Of a stretch of 64,000 nt of DNA, positions 55,881 through 64,000 are shown piece after piece. The notes beneath the pieces were generated by a model, which saw nothing but the letters and a program-made list of their open reading frames with translations, did no database searches and had not been told where the DNA came from. Source of the DNA: an uncultured Gammaproteobacteria bacterium (GTDB lineage Bacteria > Pseudomonadota > Gammaproteobacteria > Pseudomonadales > Pseudohongiellaceae); NCBI GenBank assembly GCA_913060495.1, contig CAJXRP010000007.1, forward strand, positions 62,001-126,000. The letters run 5' to 3'. Position 1 is the stretch's first letter, and each line of letters opens with the position of its first letter. Made by a program: the position numbers and the translations under genes.

Positions 55881-56867
55881 CTAGAACAGGAAGAACAGAA
55901 TTCCTGCGAATAGCAGAATGCCGAAACTAAGAGTAAAGCCATATAGAACAGTTGTTGTTAAATATTTCAGCAGGGTTATGCCATAACCCTGCTGAAAATA
56001 ATTTTTTAGGCTAAGGAAAAGATAGATCCACAACCAAAAATATAGAGCAGTTCCCAGGTAATCGAATAGAGAGCTAATGATCGGTATCTGACCCTCCTCA
56101 ACCAAGCCGATAAGAGTTGTAAAAAACACAATCAAGATTAAGAATGCATGATTGTGTAGTGTCAGCACAAGGTGTTCTACATAGAAGTGCCCCGTCCGGA
56201 TATAGATTAGCTTCTGTATTAGCGCTAACAAGGGGATCATCAACAAAATAAAAATAGTTATGTATTCCAAATAACCTCGCGTAAATGCGGCGGGGTTTTC
56301 CATAAGCATATTTAAATTTGTTTCTGCCTGTGCTCTCATTGCGCTGCGCAGGTTTGCATTCGTTTGCTCGTCAAAGAACGGTAAATTGATACCATCTATA
56401 AAAGAGAAAATGGCCTCCAAGCCATTGTCTCCCTCTTCATCGGAATCGCCCTCGATAGTGAGAAGTGATAGTTCGTCTCGGGGCGCGCTGACTGCTGCCG
56501 AATCTTCCTCGCCATTCGCACTGAGCACTCCTTCTATCGATCGGATAGAAGTGTAGAAGCTGACAAGTAAAAAGAATGAAACGCTGATCACTAAGAACAG
56601 TCGCAGCGGAGGGCTATAGCGTGTGCGTCGGCCATTGAAATATTCCTGACATAGATAGGCAGGCTTGGTGAGTAAGTAATATAAAGTCCGATAGGCGCGA
56701 CCATCCAATTCGAATAAGGATTGAACAGCCTCTCGGCTAAGCTTGAAGAAGGGCCTACGTAATTCTTTCGCTTCCTGGCCGCAATTCCCGCAGTAATTGC
56801 CTGTCAGTGGTTCACCGCAGTTAAGACAGGTTTTCGTAGTTTCGTTGAGTGTTGGGGGATTATCCAT
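55881..56867 (-). CDS. DUF3667 zinc-ribbon membrane protein
   Basis: A 328-residue protein. N-terminal zinc ribbon CLNCGEPLTGNYCGNCGQ (two CxxC pairs, residues about 14-31) is followed by the DUF3667 core (REAVQSLFELDGRAYRTLYYLLTKPAYLCQEY) and several membrane helices, including one at about 90-105 and a cluster from 200 onward. Function unknown in the family. A perfect 15-bp inverted repeat (55965-55997) lies inside the gene near its 3' end. The upstream gap of 458 bp holds its promoter. Confidence 0.85.
   Translation of the reverse strand: MDNPPTLNETTKTCLNCGEPLTGNYCGNCGQEAKELRRPFFKLSREAVQSLFELDGRAYRTLYYLLTKPAYLCQEYFNGRRTRYSPPLRLFLVISVSFFLLVSFYTSIRSIEGVLSANGEEDSAAVSAPRDELSLLTIEGDSDEEGDNGLEAIFSFIDGINLPFFDEQTNANLRSAMRAQAETNLNMLMENPAAFTRGYLEYITIFILLMIPLLALIQKLIYIRTGHFYVEHLVLTLHNHAFLILIVFFTTLIGLVEEGQIPIISSLFDYLGTALYFWLWIYLFLSLKNYFQQGYGITLLKYLTTTVLYGFTLSFGILLFAGILFFLF
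55965..55997. repeat. Perfect 15-bp inverted repeat within the DUF3667 gene
   Basis: Arms TTTCAGCAGGGTTAT (55965-55979) and ATAACCCTGCTGAAA (55983-55997) with a three-base GCC loop, within the coding sequence for YFQQGYGITLL. The minus-strand mRNA would form a strong hairpin. Codon constraint does not demand this symmetry. Confidence 0.6.
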
Positions 56868-57325
56868 AGCTCGACATTATGCCCTATGTTGTGGAAGGTC
56901 GATCTTCTCTTTCTATCGGTTGCCAAGAAAGGAGCTGAATAGCGCATCTAGTGGCCATAGCTGACCAAAATAATTTGAGACGGAGGAATAAGGGAGAGGT
57001 GTAGAGTGAATTATTGCTTCTAAAGCATTCCCACCCCACAAATTCAAAGAATTTGGGGGCAGGAATTCTCAAGGAGCACCTCGGTACAGAGTGAGGCGTG
57101 GCGACTGTACCGGAGTGATTGCAAAACAGGAAGCATTCATCATCTTGTGTTGCGAGGCAGACGATACCACCATATGTAGTTTTTCTCAATAGGATTTTGC
57201 TAGGCTGAATGCTCGAAACAGTTTCTGGCAACGCTAATACTGCACTCTTTTTTACTTTTTCTTCAATATAGTAAAGTAATAACTTTATTATATCGAATAA
57301 ATTGGAGAAATGAATTCAGGAGAGA
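56868..57325. other. 458-bp intergenic region between DUF3667 and M48 protease genes
   Basis: No convincing gene. A 115-residue minus-strand frame (56884-57231) would start at TTG without a ribosome-binding site and its translation is irregular. An AT-rich segment at 57250-57305 contains a small inverted repeat TAAAGT/ACTTTA at 57272-57287. The promoter of the DUF3667 gene must lie here. Confidence 0.5.
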
Positions 57326-58111
57326 CTAGTTTAGGAAGCAGTCAGGGTTCAGGCCCCGGCTTTTTGCGGAATCTCGTAAGGCGTTTGCAGGAGGCATAAG
57401 GCGCCTCAGTTCAGCCATGCGCGATGCAGGTGAGGGGTGAGTAGAAAGCAACTCAGGGGGTCTGGGCCCACCGTCCGCGCTCATATTGACCCAGAGGTTT
57501 ATGCTCTCTTCGGGATTAAACCCTGCTTCTGCCATAAGGATTACACCGATAGCATCTGCCTCGCTCTCCTGGGTTCTGTTAAACGGCAGGAAGATGCCAT
57601 AGCGTGCGCCTATGTCGAAAACCTGCAGCGCGGTATCCGATGCACCTAGGATCTGTGCCGCAGCGGCACCCACGTTGCGCAGAGCCGATTGGCTTGCACG
57701 CTCATTACTGTGGTTAGCCAATACGTGTCCAACTTCGTGCGCCATCACTGCAGCTAATTGATGTTGATTAACCGCGACGCCGAAAAGTCCGTTGTAAACA
57801 CCAATCTTGCCGCCCGGAAGAGCGAAGGCGTTAGCCTGTTCGTTGTCGAATACTGTCACTTCCCATTCGAAGCGGGTTTGATCTTCGCTGTCTAGTGCGG
57901 CTACAACATAGTTGGCGACGCACTGCACATACTGAAGCTCTCTGTTATTAGTGGTTGCAGGTATTTCCGCCTGCATCTCGCGATAGCTGCGAATACCTTG
58001 CTCGGCCATGTCGGCATCAGAGTAGAGTACAACCTGACGTCTATCTAAAGGGGAGCTCGTGCAGGCGGCGAGTGATAAAAGGAGTGTAAGGACTACGCTA
58101 AATATTCTCAT
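57326..58111 (-). CDS. M48-family zinc metalloprotease lipoprotein
   Basis: A 261-residue outer-membrane/periplasmic protease. Start ATG 58111 gives a lipoprotein signal with C17 (SLAACTSS); the frame opens 21 codons upstream, but that extension is implausible before a signal. The metal site is H125-E-V-G-H129 (AHEVGH), with a third ligand in ESEADAIG. Like LoiP/YcaL/BepA it probably degrades misfolded envelope proteins. The active-site neighbourhood, including LPGGKIGVYNGLF, is complete. Confidence 0.88.
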   Translation of the reverse strand: MRIFSVVLTLLLSLAACTSSPLDRRQVVLYSDADMAEQGIRSYREMQAEIPATTNNRELQYVQCVANYVVAALDSEDQTRFEWEVTVFDNEQANAFALPGGKIGVYNGLFGVAVNQHQLAAVMAHEVGHVLANHSNERASQSALRNVGAAAAQILGASDTALQVFDIGARYGIFLPFNRTQESEADAIGVILMAEAGFNPEESINLWVNMSADGGPRPPELLSTHPSPASRMAELRRLMPPANALRDSAKSRGLNPDCFLN

Positions 58112-58216
58112 GACTAGTAGACAACTCTCATCCATATGTAACGGATAGCAGGACCAAAAGGGATGTATGGCCAATAGTTTGTGTGAGAAGTATAGCGCAG
58201 ACCCGAGTCGATCTAA

Positions 58217-58774
58217 CTAAAAATTACATTCCTGCGCTTCTAGCTGAACACGAATTTCATCACCCTGCTCGTCGACGATTCGTTCGAAGCAATTTCCCTC
58301 TAGATCACGCAGTAGCCGGCGCCCACTGGCAACAGCGGCGGGAGTAGTGCGGGATTCGGACTGATCCACATAGACTATCTCGCGAGTTCGAGTTGTTGGT
58401 GCATTTCTGTAGACAACCGTCTCGACGTTTCGCGTGGTGTGTCTGGGATAACTAAACAGGGAACCTAATACCAGTCCACCAAGAAAACTGCCTGAATCGT
58501 AGCGTCTATGTCGTGAAGAGTAGTTTCCATAGGAGAAATTGAAGCCGCTACCATAGCGTCTGTTGTAGTTTCCGTAGTTCCGATTGCGCGAGCCGTAGTG
58601 ATAAGAATTCACGCGCCGATTTCCACGGTAGTTGTTTCGGTATCTGTTGCTATGCTGACTAAACCCAGAATCACCATAGCCGCGGCGATGGTTGCGGTTA
58701 TCTGCCGATGCCGCCTGACTGACTACCAGTGCACCGATTATGGAAAGGCCTAACAATACTTTCTTCGCAATCAT
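58217..58774 (-). CDS. Exported Arg/Tyr/Asn/Gly-rich protein
   Basis: A 185-residue protein with a signal peptide (MIAKKVLLGLSIIGALVVSQ). ATG 58774 is preferred over 58783 because of the spacing from AGGTG. The segment at about 25-95 is low complexity, rich in Arg, Tyr, Asn, Gly and Ser (repeats like GNRRVNSYHYGSRNRNYG), strongly basic. A short hydrophobic stretch (GSFLGGLVLGSLFSYP) may span or associate with the membrane, and the C-terminal part (GRRLLRDLEGNCFERIVDEQGDE) is more regular. No function can be assigned; wall or nucleic-acid binding would be guesses. Confidence 0.75.
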   Translation of the reverse strand: MIAKKVLLGLSIIGALVVSQAASADNRNHRRGYGDSGFSQHSNRYRNNYRGNRRVNSYHYGSRNRNYGNYNRRYGSGFNFSYGNYSSRHRRYDSGSFLGGLVLGSLFSYPRHTTRNVETVVYRNAPTTRTREIVYVDQSESRTTPAAVASGRRLLRDLEGNCFERIVDEQGDEIRVQLEAQECNF

Positions 58775-58889
58775 AACATTCACCTACTTCACAAAATGAA
58801 TAAATAACGAACAGAATAAAAACTCGTCTATGGTGAGAATACACCGAGAGAATGAATACAAGCTGAATGGGCAAAGTCAGCAAAGCCCG

Positions 58890-59783
58890 CTACGAAGGAA
58901 GGGAAAGCTTATCCATGATTATGTCGTATAGAGCTTTGGTGGCAGGGCCAGAGGCCTGTTGGTTGGACAGCATCAAATTCATTTGAACAATTCTATCCAA
59001 TTCCGTTTCTACAGGTATTCTGTGTAGGCTTCCGCGTGCAAGTTCATCTTCAATCCAATTCAGCGGAACAAATCCAAAGACCAGACCAGACTGCAGCAAT
59101 TTGATGCTGGTGGAAAAGTGGCTGACGGTCCAGCGTTGTTCAGCCTGGAGCCACCCGGCATCTTGTTCGCGGTGTGTGCCAGTATCTCTTAGTACGACTT
59201 GGCGCATGTTTCGCAGCTCCATCTCTGAAACATTCTCTCTGCCTTTAACCAGCGGATGGTTTGCGGCGGCGACGGGAATCATCTTTACCTGCAATAAGGG
59301 TGCGCCTCTAAAACCCATGGGTATGTTGGAGCCTATTACCAGGTCAGCGCTTTTTTCGATGAGTGCCTCGGTGGTGCCGGAGAGGCTAGTCTCAAGAACG
59401 CGAATGCGTGTGTGTGGAAACTCCTGGGAAAATTCTTCGAACGCGCAGATTAAAGAACCAACTTCTACTAACACATCAACTGCAATAGAGACTTCGGACT
59501 CAAAGCCTAGGGCGAGTGAGTTCGCCACCGCTTCGGCCTGACTTGCTTGATCTAGCAGATGTTCTGCATGGCGATATAGAACCTGACCTGCATCGGTCAT
59601 TACTGCTTTGCGCCCCTCTTGGACGAGCACGGGCTGAGGCAGTTGCTCATTTAGGCGCGCGATTCCATAGCTAATAGAGGACTGGCTCTTATTCAGTGCC
59701 TCCGCTGCCATGGCGTAGGAGCCGCTATCGATCACGGTTTTAAAGACCAGCCATTGCTCAAGCGAGACGCGAGGATTCTTCAT
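58890..59783 (-). CDS. LysR family transcriptional regulator
   Basis: A 297-residue LTTR. N-terminal helix-turn-helix (VSLEQWLVFKTVIDSGSYAMAAEALNKSQSSISYGIARLNEQL) followed by a substrate-binding domain. ATG 59783 is chosen because it begins at the usual LTTR N-terminus; the frame opens 13 codons earlier. It is divergent from the azoreductase-pirin pair with 111 bp between, the classical arrangement, so it probably activates that operon, perhaps in response to quinones or electrophiles. Confidence 0.9.
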   Translation of the reverse strand: MKNPRVSLEQWLVFKTVIDSGSYAMAAEALNKSQSSISYGIARLNEQLPQPVLVQEGRKAVMTDAGQVLYRHAEHLLDQASQAEAVANSLALGFESEVSIAVDVLVEVGSLICAFEEFSQEFPHTRIRVLETSLSGTTEALIEKSADLVIGSNIPMGFRGAPLLQVKMIPVAAANHPLVKGRENVSEMELRNMRQVVLRDTGTHREQDAGWLQAEQRWTVSHFSTSIKLLQSGLVFGFVPLNWIEDELARGSLHRIPVETELDRIVQMNLMLSNQQASGPATKALYDIIMDKLSLPS

Positions 59784-59894
59784 ATATCTACTTATTAGAT
59801 GTATAAGCGGCAAAAATAGCACTAATCAATCGAATAATATGCTCTATGATCTGCTCAATCAAGGAATTAACAGATTCGACACTGGAGAAAGAGC

Positions 59895-60518
59895 ATGAAA
59901 AACGTACTACGAATTACCACAAGCATATTGGGCGAGGGCAGCGTGAGTTCCGAATTGATGGATGACTTGCTAGTTAAGCTGAGCGCCCGGGAATCGTTTG
60001 ATGTCACAGAGCGAAATTTCACCGATGAGGCAATCCCTCATTTAGATGGGCCCTGGTTGAATGCGCTTTCCACGGCGGAGGAGGATCGTAGCGCCGAGCA
60101 GCAAGCTAAAGTTGCATTCTCAGATACACTGATTGCTGAGCTGCTAGAGGCAGATACTCTGGTGATTGCACTGCCCATGTATAACTTCTCGGTTCCCTCC
60201 ATGTTGAAGGCGTGGGTAGATCATATAGCTAGAGCGGGAGTCACGTTCAAATATACCGAGAACGGCGCAGTCGGTTTGTTAGAAGATAAAAAGGTGTATC
60301 TCGTTGCCACAATGGGGGGGATGCATGAGGGAGGTGTATCGGACTTTCTTCGGCCCTTCATGAAACAGATCATGGCATTTATTGGATTAAATGATGTGCA
60401 GTTTATTACGGCGGACGGTTTGAACATGGGACCAGAGCGAAGAGAGCAGGGCATAGCCAAGGCAAGGAATGAAATAGCGAATAGTGTGAACGCTAGCTTA
60501 GAGGAGGTAGCAGCATGA
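59895..60518 (+). CDS. azoR: FMN-dependent NADH:quinone/azo reductase
   Basis: A 207-residue flavodoxin-like reductase. The pattern matches AzoR: start RITTSILGEGSVSSELMDDLL, the catalytic-loop stretch LVIALPMYNFSVPSMLKAWVDH, GVTFKYTENGAVGL and VATMGG. It reduces quinones and azo compounds by two electrons with NADH, protecting against electrophilic quinones. Its stop overlaps the pirin start by four bases (ATGA), so the two are coupled. Confidence 0.93.
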   Translation: MKNVLRITTSILGEGSVSSELMDDLLVKLSARESFDVTERNFTDEAIPHLDGPWLNALSTAEEDRSAEQQAKVAFSDTLIAELLEADTLVIALPMYNFSVPSMLKAWVDHIARAGVTFKYTENGAVGLLEDKKVYLVATMGGMHEGGVSDFLRPFMKQIMAFIGLNDVQFITADGLNMGPERREQGIAKARNEIANSVNASLEEVAA

Positions 60519-61372
60519 ACAAGCAAAGAAAGTTTCGTGAACTAGAAGAGGTGTTGGTCGCGCAGGCTACCAGCGACGGTGATGGTGTGCAGTTGAAGCG
60601 TGTCTTCGGCGGAGCCGATCTCGCACGATTCGATCCCTTTCTTATGCTGGACGAGTTTGGTTCGGATAAGGCCGCGGACTATATCGGTGGTTTTCCACCT
60701 CATCCCCATCGTGGCTTTGAAACTGTAACGTACATGTTAGAGGGACAGATGGAGCACCGTGATCATATGGGTAATATAGGCCGACTCGGTCCCGGGGATG
60801 TGCAATGGATGAAGGCCGGCGCTGGAGTTATTCATTCAGAAATGCCGAAGCAGGAAGAGGGGTTGATGCACGGTTTTCAGCTGTGGGTAAATCTGCCTGC
60901 TGCCGAAAAGATGACACCTGCTTCCTACAATGACATCGATGCGAATTCGATTCCAAGCTATGAGCTTAACGGTGTCGCTATTAAATCGATAGCGGGTGAA
61001 TTGAAGGTAGACGGCACCAAGGTATCGGGAGCGGTGACTGGACTAAGCACCGACCCCGCCTACTTGGATATGAGTTTTGATAGTGATCGAGAAGTTGTGG
61101 TCGATGTGCCCGATGGCTACACAACACTTGTTTATGTATACAAGGGTTCAGCGGTTATTGGCGATAGTGATTACCAACTAACAAAAGGGAAGATAGCGCG
61201 GCTATCGCGCGAGGGCGAGCTGCTTATTTCTGCTAGTGGTGCTACTAGATTACTGCTGATTACCGGCAAGCCAATTGGTGAACCTATTGTGCAGCGTGGT
61301 CCTTTTGTAATGAATACCATGGATGAGATTCATCAGGCAATTCGCGATTATAGCGAGGGCACGTTGGTGTAG
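60515..61372 (+). CDS. Pirin family protein
   Basis: A 285-residue bicupin of the pirin family. The iron ligands are visible: H63 and H65 (PPHPHRGFETVTYMLEGQ), H107 and E109 (AGVIHSEMPKQ). Bacterial pirins such as YhaK have quercetinase activity or respond to redox stress; the coupled azoreductase and divergent LysR gene suggest a quinone- or flavonoid-linked stress response. Followed by a strong terminator. Confidence 0.92.
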   Translation: MNKQRKFRELEEVLVAQATSDGDGVQLKRVFGGADLARFDPFLMLDEFGSDKAADYIGGFPPHPHRGFETVTYMLEGQMEHRDHMGNIGRLGPGDVQWMKAGAGVIHSEMPKQEEGLMHGFQLWVNLPAAEKMTPASYNDIDANSIPSYELNGVAIKSIAGELKVDGTKVSGAVTGLSTDPAYLDMSFDSDREVVVDVPDGYTTLVYVYKGSAVIGDSDYQLTKGKIARLSREGELLISASGATRLLLITGKPIGEPIVQRGPFVMNTMDEIHQAIRDYSEGTLV

Positions 61373-61402
61373 CTGAGGTCGATTGAATGGCTTAGTAAAC
61401 AG

Positions 61403-61426
61403 GACGCTGTGCATCTGCACAGCGTC
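61403..61426 (+). terminator. Intrinsic terminator after the pirin gene
   Basis: Stem GACGCTGTGC (61403-61412) with GCACAGCGTC (61417-61426), loop ATCT, followed by TTTCTTATT. Confidence 0.88.
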
Positions 61427-61440
61427 TTTCTTATTGCAGT

Positions 61441-61944
61441 CTACTGATATTGAACAGGATGAGTCGTAATCATGATTCGGCTTTCCATGTAGGTAATAGT
61501 GTCGCCATCTATGCTGCGAAACCAATGAGGCGTGCCGGGCTGAAGTACTAGCACATCTCCTGCGGTAACCTGCCGTGCAAGTCCACCGACGATGCCATGC
61601 TGTGTGCGCACGATGTTAGGATCGCTCGATTCCGCTAACGGTAATATAAGTTTTCCACCTGTAACGAAAGTCCCGCTTCCTTCCAATACGCGGTAGATCT
61701 CCATGCTCCATGGATGAATGATCGCATACTGTTCCACCGCGCTGCTGCGACGACGAACTGAAACCCCAGGAGATATTGTTACCGACCAGCCACCAGCGGA
61801 AGCAGATGATGCAGCAGCTCTATCCAGTTCCGCTTCAATCTCTGCGCCGGGTTTGAATATTGCGGGTGGAGCACCGGAGTCTTGAGCTTGGGACGTAAAG
61901 CCGAGTCCGGAAAAAATAAATGCGGCGAGTAGTAGGCGTTTCAT
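61441..61944 (-). CDS. Exported cupin-domain protein
   Basis: A 167-residue exported single cupin. ATG 61944 follows GGAG by six bases and begins a signal peptide (MKRLLLAAFIFSGLGF). The conserved cupin half-motifs are degenerate but visible: HPWSMEIYRVLEGSGTFVTGG and GDVLVLQPGTPHWF. Mostly a small-molecule or metal-binding fold; activity unknown. Convergent with the pirin gene across the terminator. Confidence 0.82.
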   Translation of the reverse strand: MKRLLLAAFIFSGLGFTSQAQDSGAPPAIFKPGAEIEAELDRAAASSASAGGWSVTISPGVSVRRRSSAVEQYAIIHPWSMEIYRVLEGSGTFVTGGKLILPLAESSDPNIVRTQHGIVGGLARQVTAGDVLVLQPGTPHWFRSIDGDTITYMESRIMITTHPVQYQ

Positions 61945-62126
61945 GGTGAGCTCCATTGTTATTTTTTTAGGTGAGATCGCTTCCCAACCTTTATAACACA
62001 GCCTCGGCCCAACACGGAATTCGCAACATTGAGTCTAAGCGAGGATCAGCGGACGAAAAAAACCTTCGAAGCGAGATCACGGAGGACCTTGCCATCGAAG
62101 GCTTGTCTTTGCGTACTGCGGCGTTT

Positions 62127-62888
62127 TTAAGGCTTCTTAAATACTAGGAAGAAGCGATCTGTCATATTCGGAATCTCTCCTACTTCCAAGCTTAGATCGT
62201 CGCTCTCTTCGAAGAACATATCAGATGCTCTATCGAGTACAAAGCCAGCAGCCTGAACTTGTAGGATTACATCCACCGGGTCCTCACGGCGACCTAGTGT
62301 TTCTGTTTCTTCCTTCATATGGCGTCGTGTATGGTCCACCACAACATAGCTGCCACCCGACTTGAGGGTATCGAAAACTTTAGCATTGATGCGGCCATTC
62401 CCTGCTTCGCTGAAATTATGGTATTCGCGAAAGTGCAGAAACAAGTCTGCGCTGGCAACACCAAAATCAAACTCGCCTCGTTCATAGGCTTCTGTTGCGC
62501 CGCCGTAGCTATCCCCGACTGCGACCGGATGAATCATTCCGAACAGTTCCATGTCGATCCAGTCACCCCAGGAATCGAGAACGCCCTGATTGTCGACGGT
62601 GTAAAGCTGTCCGTTGTCTCGCAGTACTGGGCCTAGAATCTTCGTGTAGTAGGCTTGGCCAGCAGGCAAGAACTCGATAACTGTCATATCGTCTTCGAGA
62701 CCGATGAAGTCTAATGCTGCTATAGGATCGCGGTCAGCGTCCCTCTGTAGCTCCGCGTCTGTCCGATGCTCCATTCCCATTACATTCTGCACTTTTTGTT
62801 GCAGGGGAGTTAGGCTCTGTGCGTTAACTAGCATCGGTGAAAGTAGCGAAAGCGCCGCTACGAGTAGACTTGGCTTGATCATGTTCAT
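62127..62888 (-). CDS. Exported methyltransferase-like protein
   Basis: A 253-residue protein with a signal peptide (MNMIKPSLLVAALSLLSPML, cleavage near NAQS). The mature part resembles class I SAM methyltransferases of a group commonly annotated in marine and alpha-proteobacteria (ALDFIGLEDDMTVIEFLPAGQ at the motif I position, VVVDHTRRH near the middle). Motif I reads EFLPAGQ, not E-x-G-x-G-x-G, and SAM is not available in the periplasm, so catalysis is doubtful. AGGA precedes the ATG. Confidence 0.78.
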   Translation of the reverse strand: MNMIKPSLLVAALSLLSPMLVNAQSLTPLQQKVQNVMGMEHRTDAELQRDADRDPIAALDFIGLEDDMTVIEFLPAGQAYYTKILGPVLRDNGQLYTVDNQGVLDSWGDWIDMELFGMIHPVAVGDSYGGATEAYERGEFDFGVASADLFLHFREYHNFSEAGNGRINAKVFDTLKSGGSYVVVDHTRRHMKEETETLGRREDPVDVILQVQAAGFVLDRASDMFFEESDDLSLEVGEIPNMTDRFFLVFKKP

Positions 62889-63026
62889 AGTGATTCCTGA
62901 AATAAGTTAAAATTCTCTACTAGTTCGGCAGCTTAATACTTGACCGAATTAGTAGGGTATTCTAGCTTATTACTCAGGATGTTTGCGAGAGAAATTACCG
63001 TCTTGAGGGCAATGAGACGCAGTTAG

Positions 63027-63653
63027 CTAGCTCGCCTCTGGTTTTTTGAGGACAATAAACGCGGCTTGTTTCTTCCGGTTCCATTCTAGGTCAAGTTCAA
63101 AGCCGGTGTCGCTAAAATAGCCCTTCAAGGTCTCACGCTCTAACACGTTCACATAAGGTAACTTGCCAAAAATCTTTCCAACTAGCAGTAAAATCCTCCA
63201 GTGCGAAAACGAATCAGCCAGACAAACGGTGGAAGTTACAAATACACCGCCTGGCTTTAATAGTTGATAAACAATCTTGATGGCCCGTTCTGGGTCTTCC
63301 AATAAGTGCAGAATATTGTGCGCCATAACAACATCGAATGAAGAATCGGCTGCTTCAAAGTCTTCCAGCGTGGAGCACTGAAATTGTATATTGCCAATGT
63401 CTGCATCTGCTGCCTTGTTCCTCGCTATCTCAATCATATTTGGAGAAATATCCGTCGCTATTATATTTCCTACAAATGGCGCGTGATGAAGAGCCGTAGT
63501 GCCAGTCCCGCAGCCAAATTCAAAAACCTGTGAATCTGTGTCGAAATAACGTTGAGTCGTTTCCAGCTTTTCCTTGTAGGTTTCTTCATCTCCTACTGGG
63601 GACTTCGCGTAACTCTCCGCTCTCTTGTCCCAAAAATCTACCGCCTTCACCAT
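63027..63653 (-). CDS. Cytoplasmic class I SAM-dependent methyltransferase
   Basis: A 208-residue methyltransferase with no signal peptide. Motif I is intact (VFEFGCGTGTTALHHAP), then D-I-S acidic loop (IATDISPNMIEIA) and FDVVMAHNILHLLEDP. This is the common methyltransferase-11 fold; substrate unknown. Its length and motifs contrast with the exported relative just upstream. Confidence 0.88.
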   Translation of the reverse strand: MVKAVDFWDKRAESYAKSPVGDEETYKEKLETTQRYFDTDSQVFEFGCGTGTTALHHAPFVGNIIATDISPNMIEIARNKAADADIGNIQFQCSTLEDFEAADSSFDVVMAHNILHLLEDPERAIKIVYQLLKPGGVFVTSTVCLADSFSHWRILLLVGKIFGKLPYVNVLERETLKGYFSDTGFELDLEWNRKKQAAFIVLKKPEAS

Positions 63654-63774
63654 AGTTTTCTCCCGGTTGATCTAACTAGAAATGGGTGAAGTAATTCACC
63701 ATCACAAAACATAGACGCCTCAACAACAATTTTGTTACACACAGCAGCAAGCCTACAGAAAGTTGAGGGTACGA

Positions 63775-64000
63775 TTACTCAGGTAGTCTGGCCTTCATGT
63801 CAATATAGGCACTATGAATCAATTCTTTGATTGCTGCAGAATCAGTGTCATTGTCTGGTCTAATCTTAACATGGCGCATACGTTTGCCTGACCCTTCAAG
63901 AAAAGCGTTTGGGTCATCAATAAATGCACCCATGTAGAAACCAACATTGACATGAGACTTGAAAACATTGACGTAGCCGAATGCGGCTCCGTCAACGCAG
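63775..64000 (-). CDS. DUF1801 domain protein (5' end outside window)
   Basis: The last 75 codons of a minus-strand gene running off the right edge, ending TAA at 63775. The translation (AAFGYVNVFKSHVNVGFYMG, GSGKRMRHVKIRP, AAIKELIHSAY) matches the DUF1801/YdhG-like family of small proteins, some described as iron-chaperone-like. Complete families of this type are about 110-150 residues, so the N-terminal third or more is missing. Confidence 0.82.
   Translation of the reverse strand, partial: CVDGAAFGYVNVFKSHVNVGFYMGAFIDDPNAFLEGSGKRMRHVKIRPDNDTDSAAIKELIHSAYIDMKARLPE

Noticed and set aside
56884-57231. 115-residue minus-strand frame in the gap after the DUF3667 gene
   Set aside because: TTG start with no ribosome-binding site, and the translation has no recognisable domain or periodicity.
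1-64000. CRISPR arrays, tRNA/rRNA genes, insertion sequences, prophage
   Set aside because: Reading both strands showed no direct-repeat arrays, tRNA-like cloverleafs, transposase-like proteins or phage genes; a dedicated search could still find a short tRNA.

Overview
The window is 64 kb of gene-dense, roughly half-GC bacterial chromosome (GC judged by eye). The gene set points to a heterotrophic, probably marine, gammaproteobacterium: a TonB-dependent receptor, a DUF5916 barrel protein, a MadLM malonate carrier, a YnjBCD-type ABC transporter, malate synthase G, quinoprotein dehydrogenases and many Sec-exported enzymes of unknown substrate. Placement below class level is inference. I found no rRNA, tRNA, CRISPR array, insertion sequence or prophage gene. 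Both ends cut through genes: an M28 peptidase on the left and a DUF1801 protein on the right.

Layout. 1-8 kb: M28 peptidase, DUF5916 protein, periplasmic GlpQ-like phosphodiesterase and a TonB receptor. 8-15 kb: short-chain dehydrogenase, HNH nuclease, EamA exporter, exported alpha/beta hydrolase, beta-helix lipoprotein and a single-domain asparaginase-like protein. 15-21 kb: a MarR regulator with a perfect palindromic operator before a small membrane protein, a Tat-exported dienelactone-hydrolase-like protein and a coupled pair of unknown envelope proteins. 21.7-24.3 kb: metallo-beta-lactamase-fold enzyme, esterase and membrane protein in one unit, then malate synthase G. 26.7-34.8 kb: a run of exported proteins (serine hydrolase, cytochrome-quinoprotein fusion, unknown protein, NHL propeller, thioredoxin-like protein, HpcH/HpaI aldolase). 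35-44 kb: two hybrid histidine kinases, each beside a receiver-EAL protein, one with an intact EAL domain and one with an eroded domain. 44-52 kb: radical SAM plus YnjBCD transporter, then malonate uptake and activation (MadL, MadM, malonyl-CoA synthetase). 52-55 kb: PQQ alcohol dehydrogenase with a diheme cytochrome. 55-64 kb: MscS channel, DUF3667 protein, M48 protease, LysR-AzoR-pirin group, cupin and two methyltransferase-like proteins.

The most notable observation is at 32491-33627. Two adjacent minus-strand reading frames form one thioredoxin/ResA-like protein interrupted only by an in-frame TGA, placed exactly at the redox motif (Trp-Ala-Ser-Trp-TGA-Gly-Cys). A hairpin whose geometry fits a bacterial SECIS element follows in the mRNA. 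The simplest reading is a selenoprotein that standard gene callers would split in two. Other points of interest are a lanthanide-type Asp-x-Asp signature in the PQQ dehydrogenase, the exported aldolase and exported methyltransferase-like protein, the intact/degenerate EAL pair, and a radical SAM protein upstream of an orphan ABC transporter.
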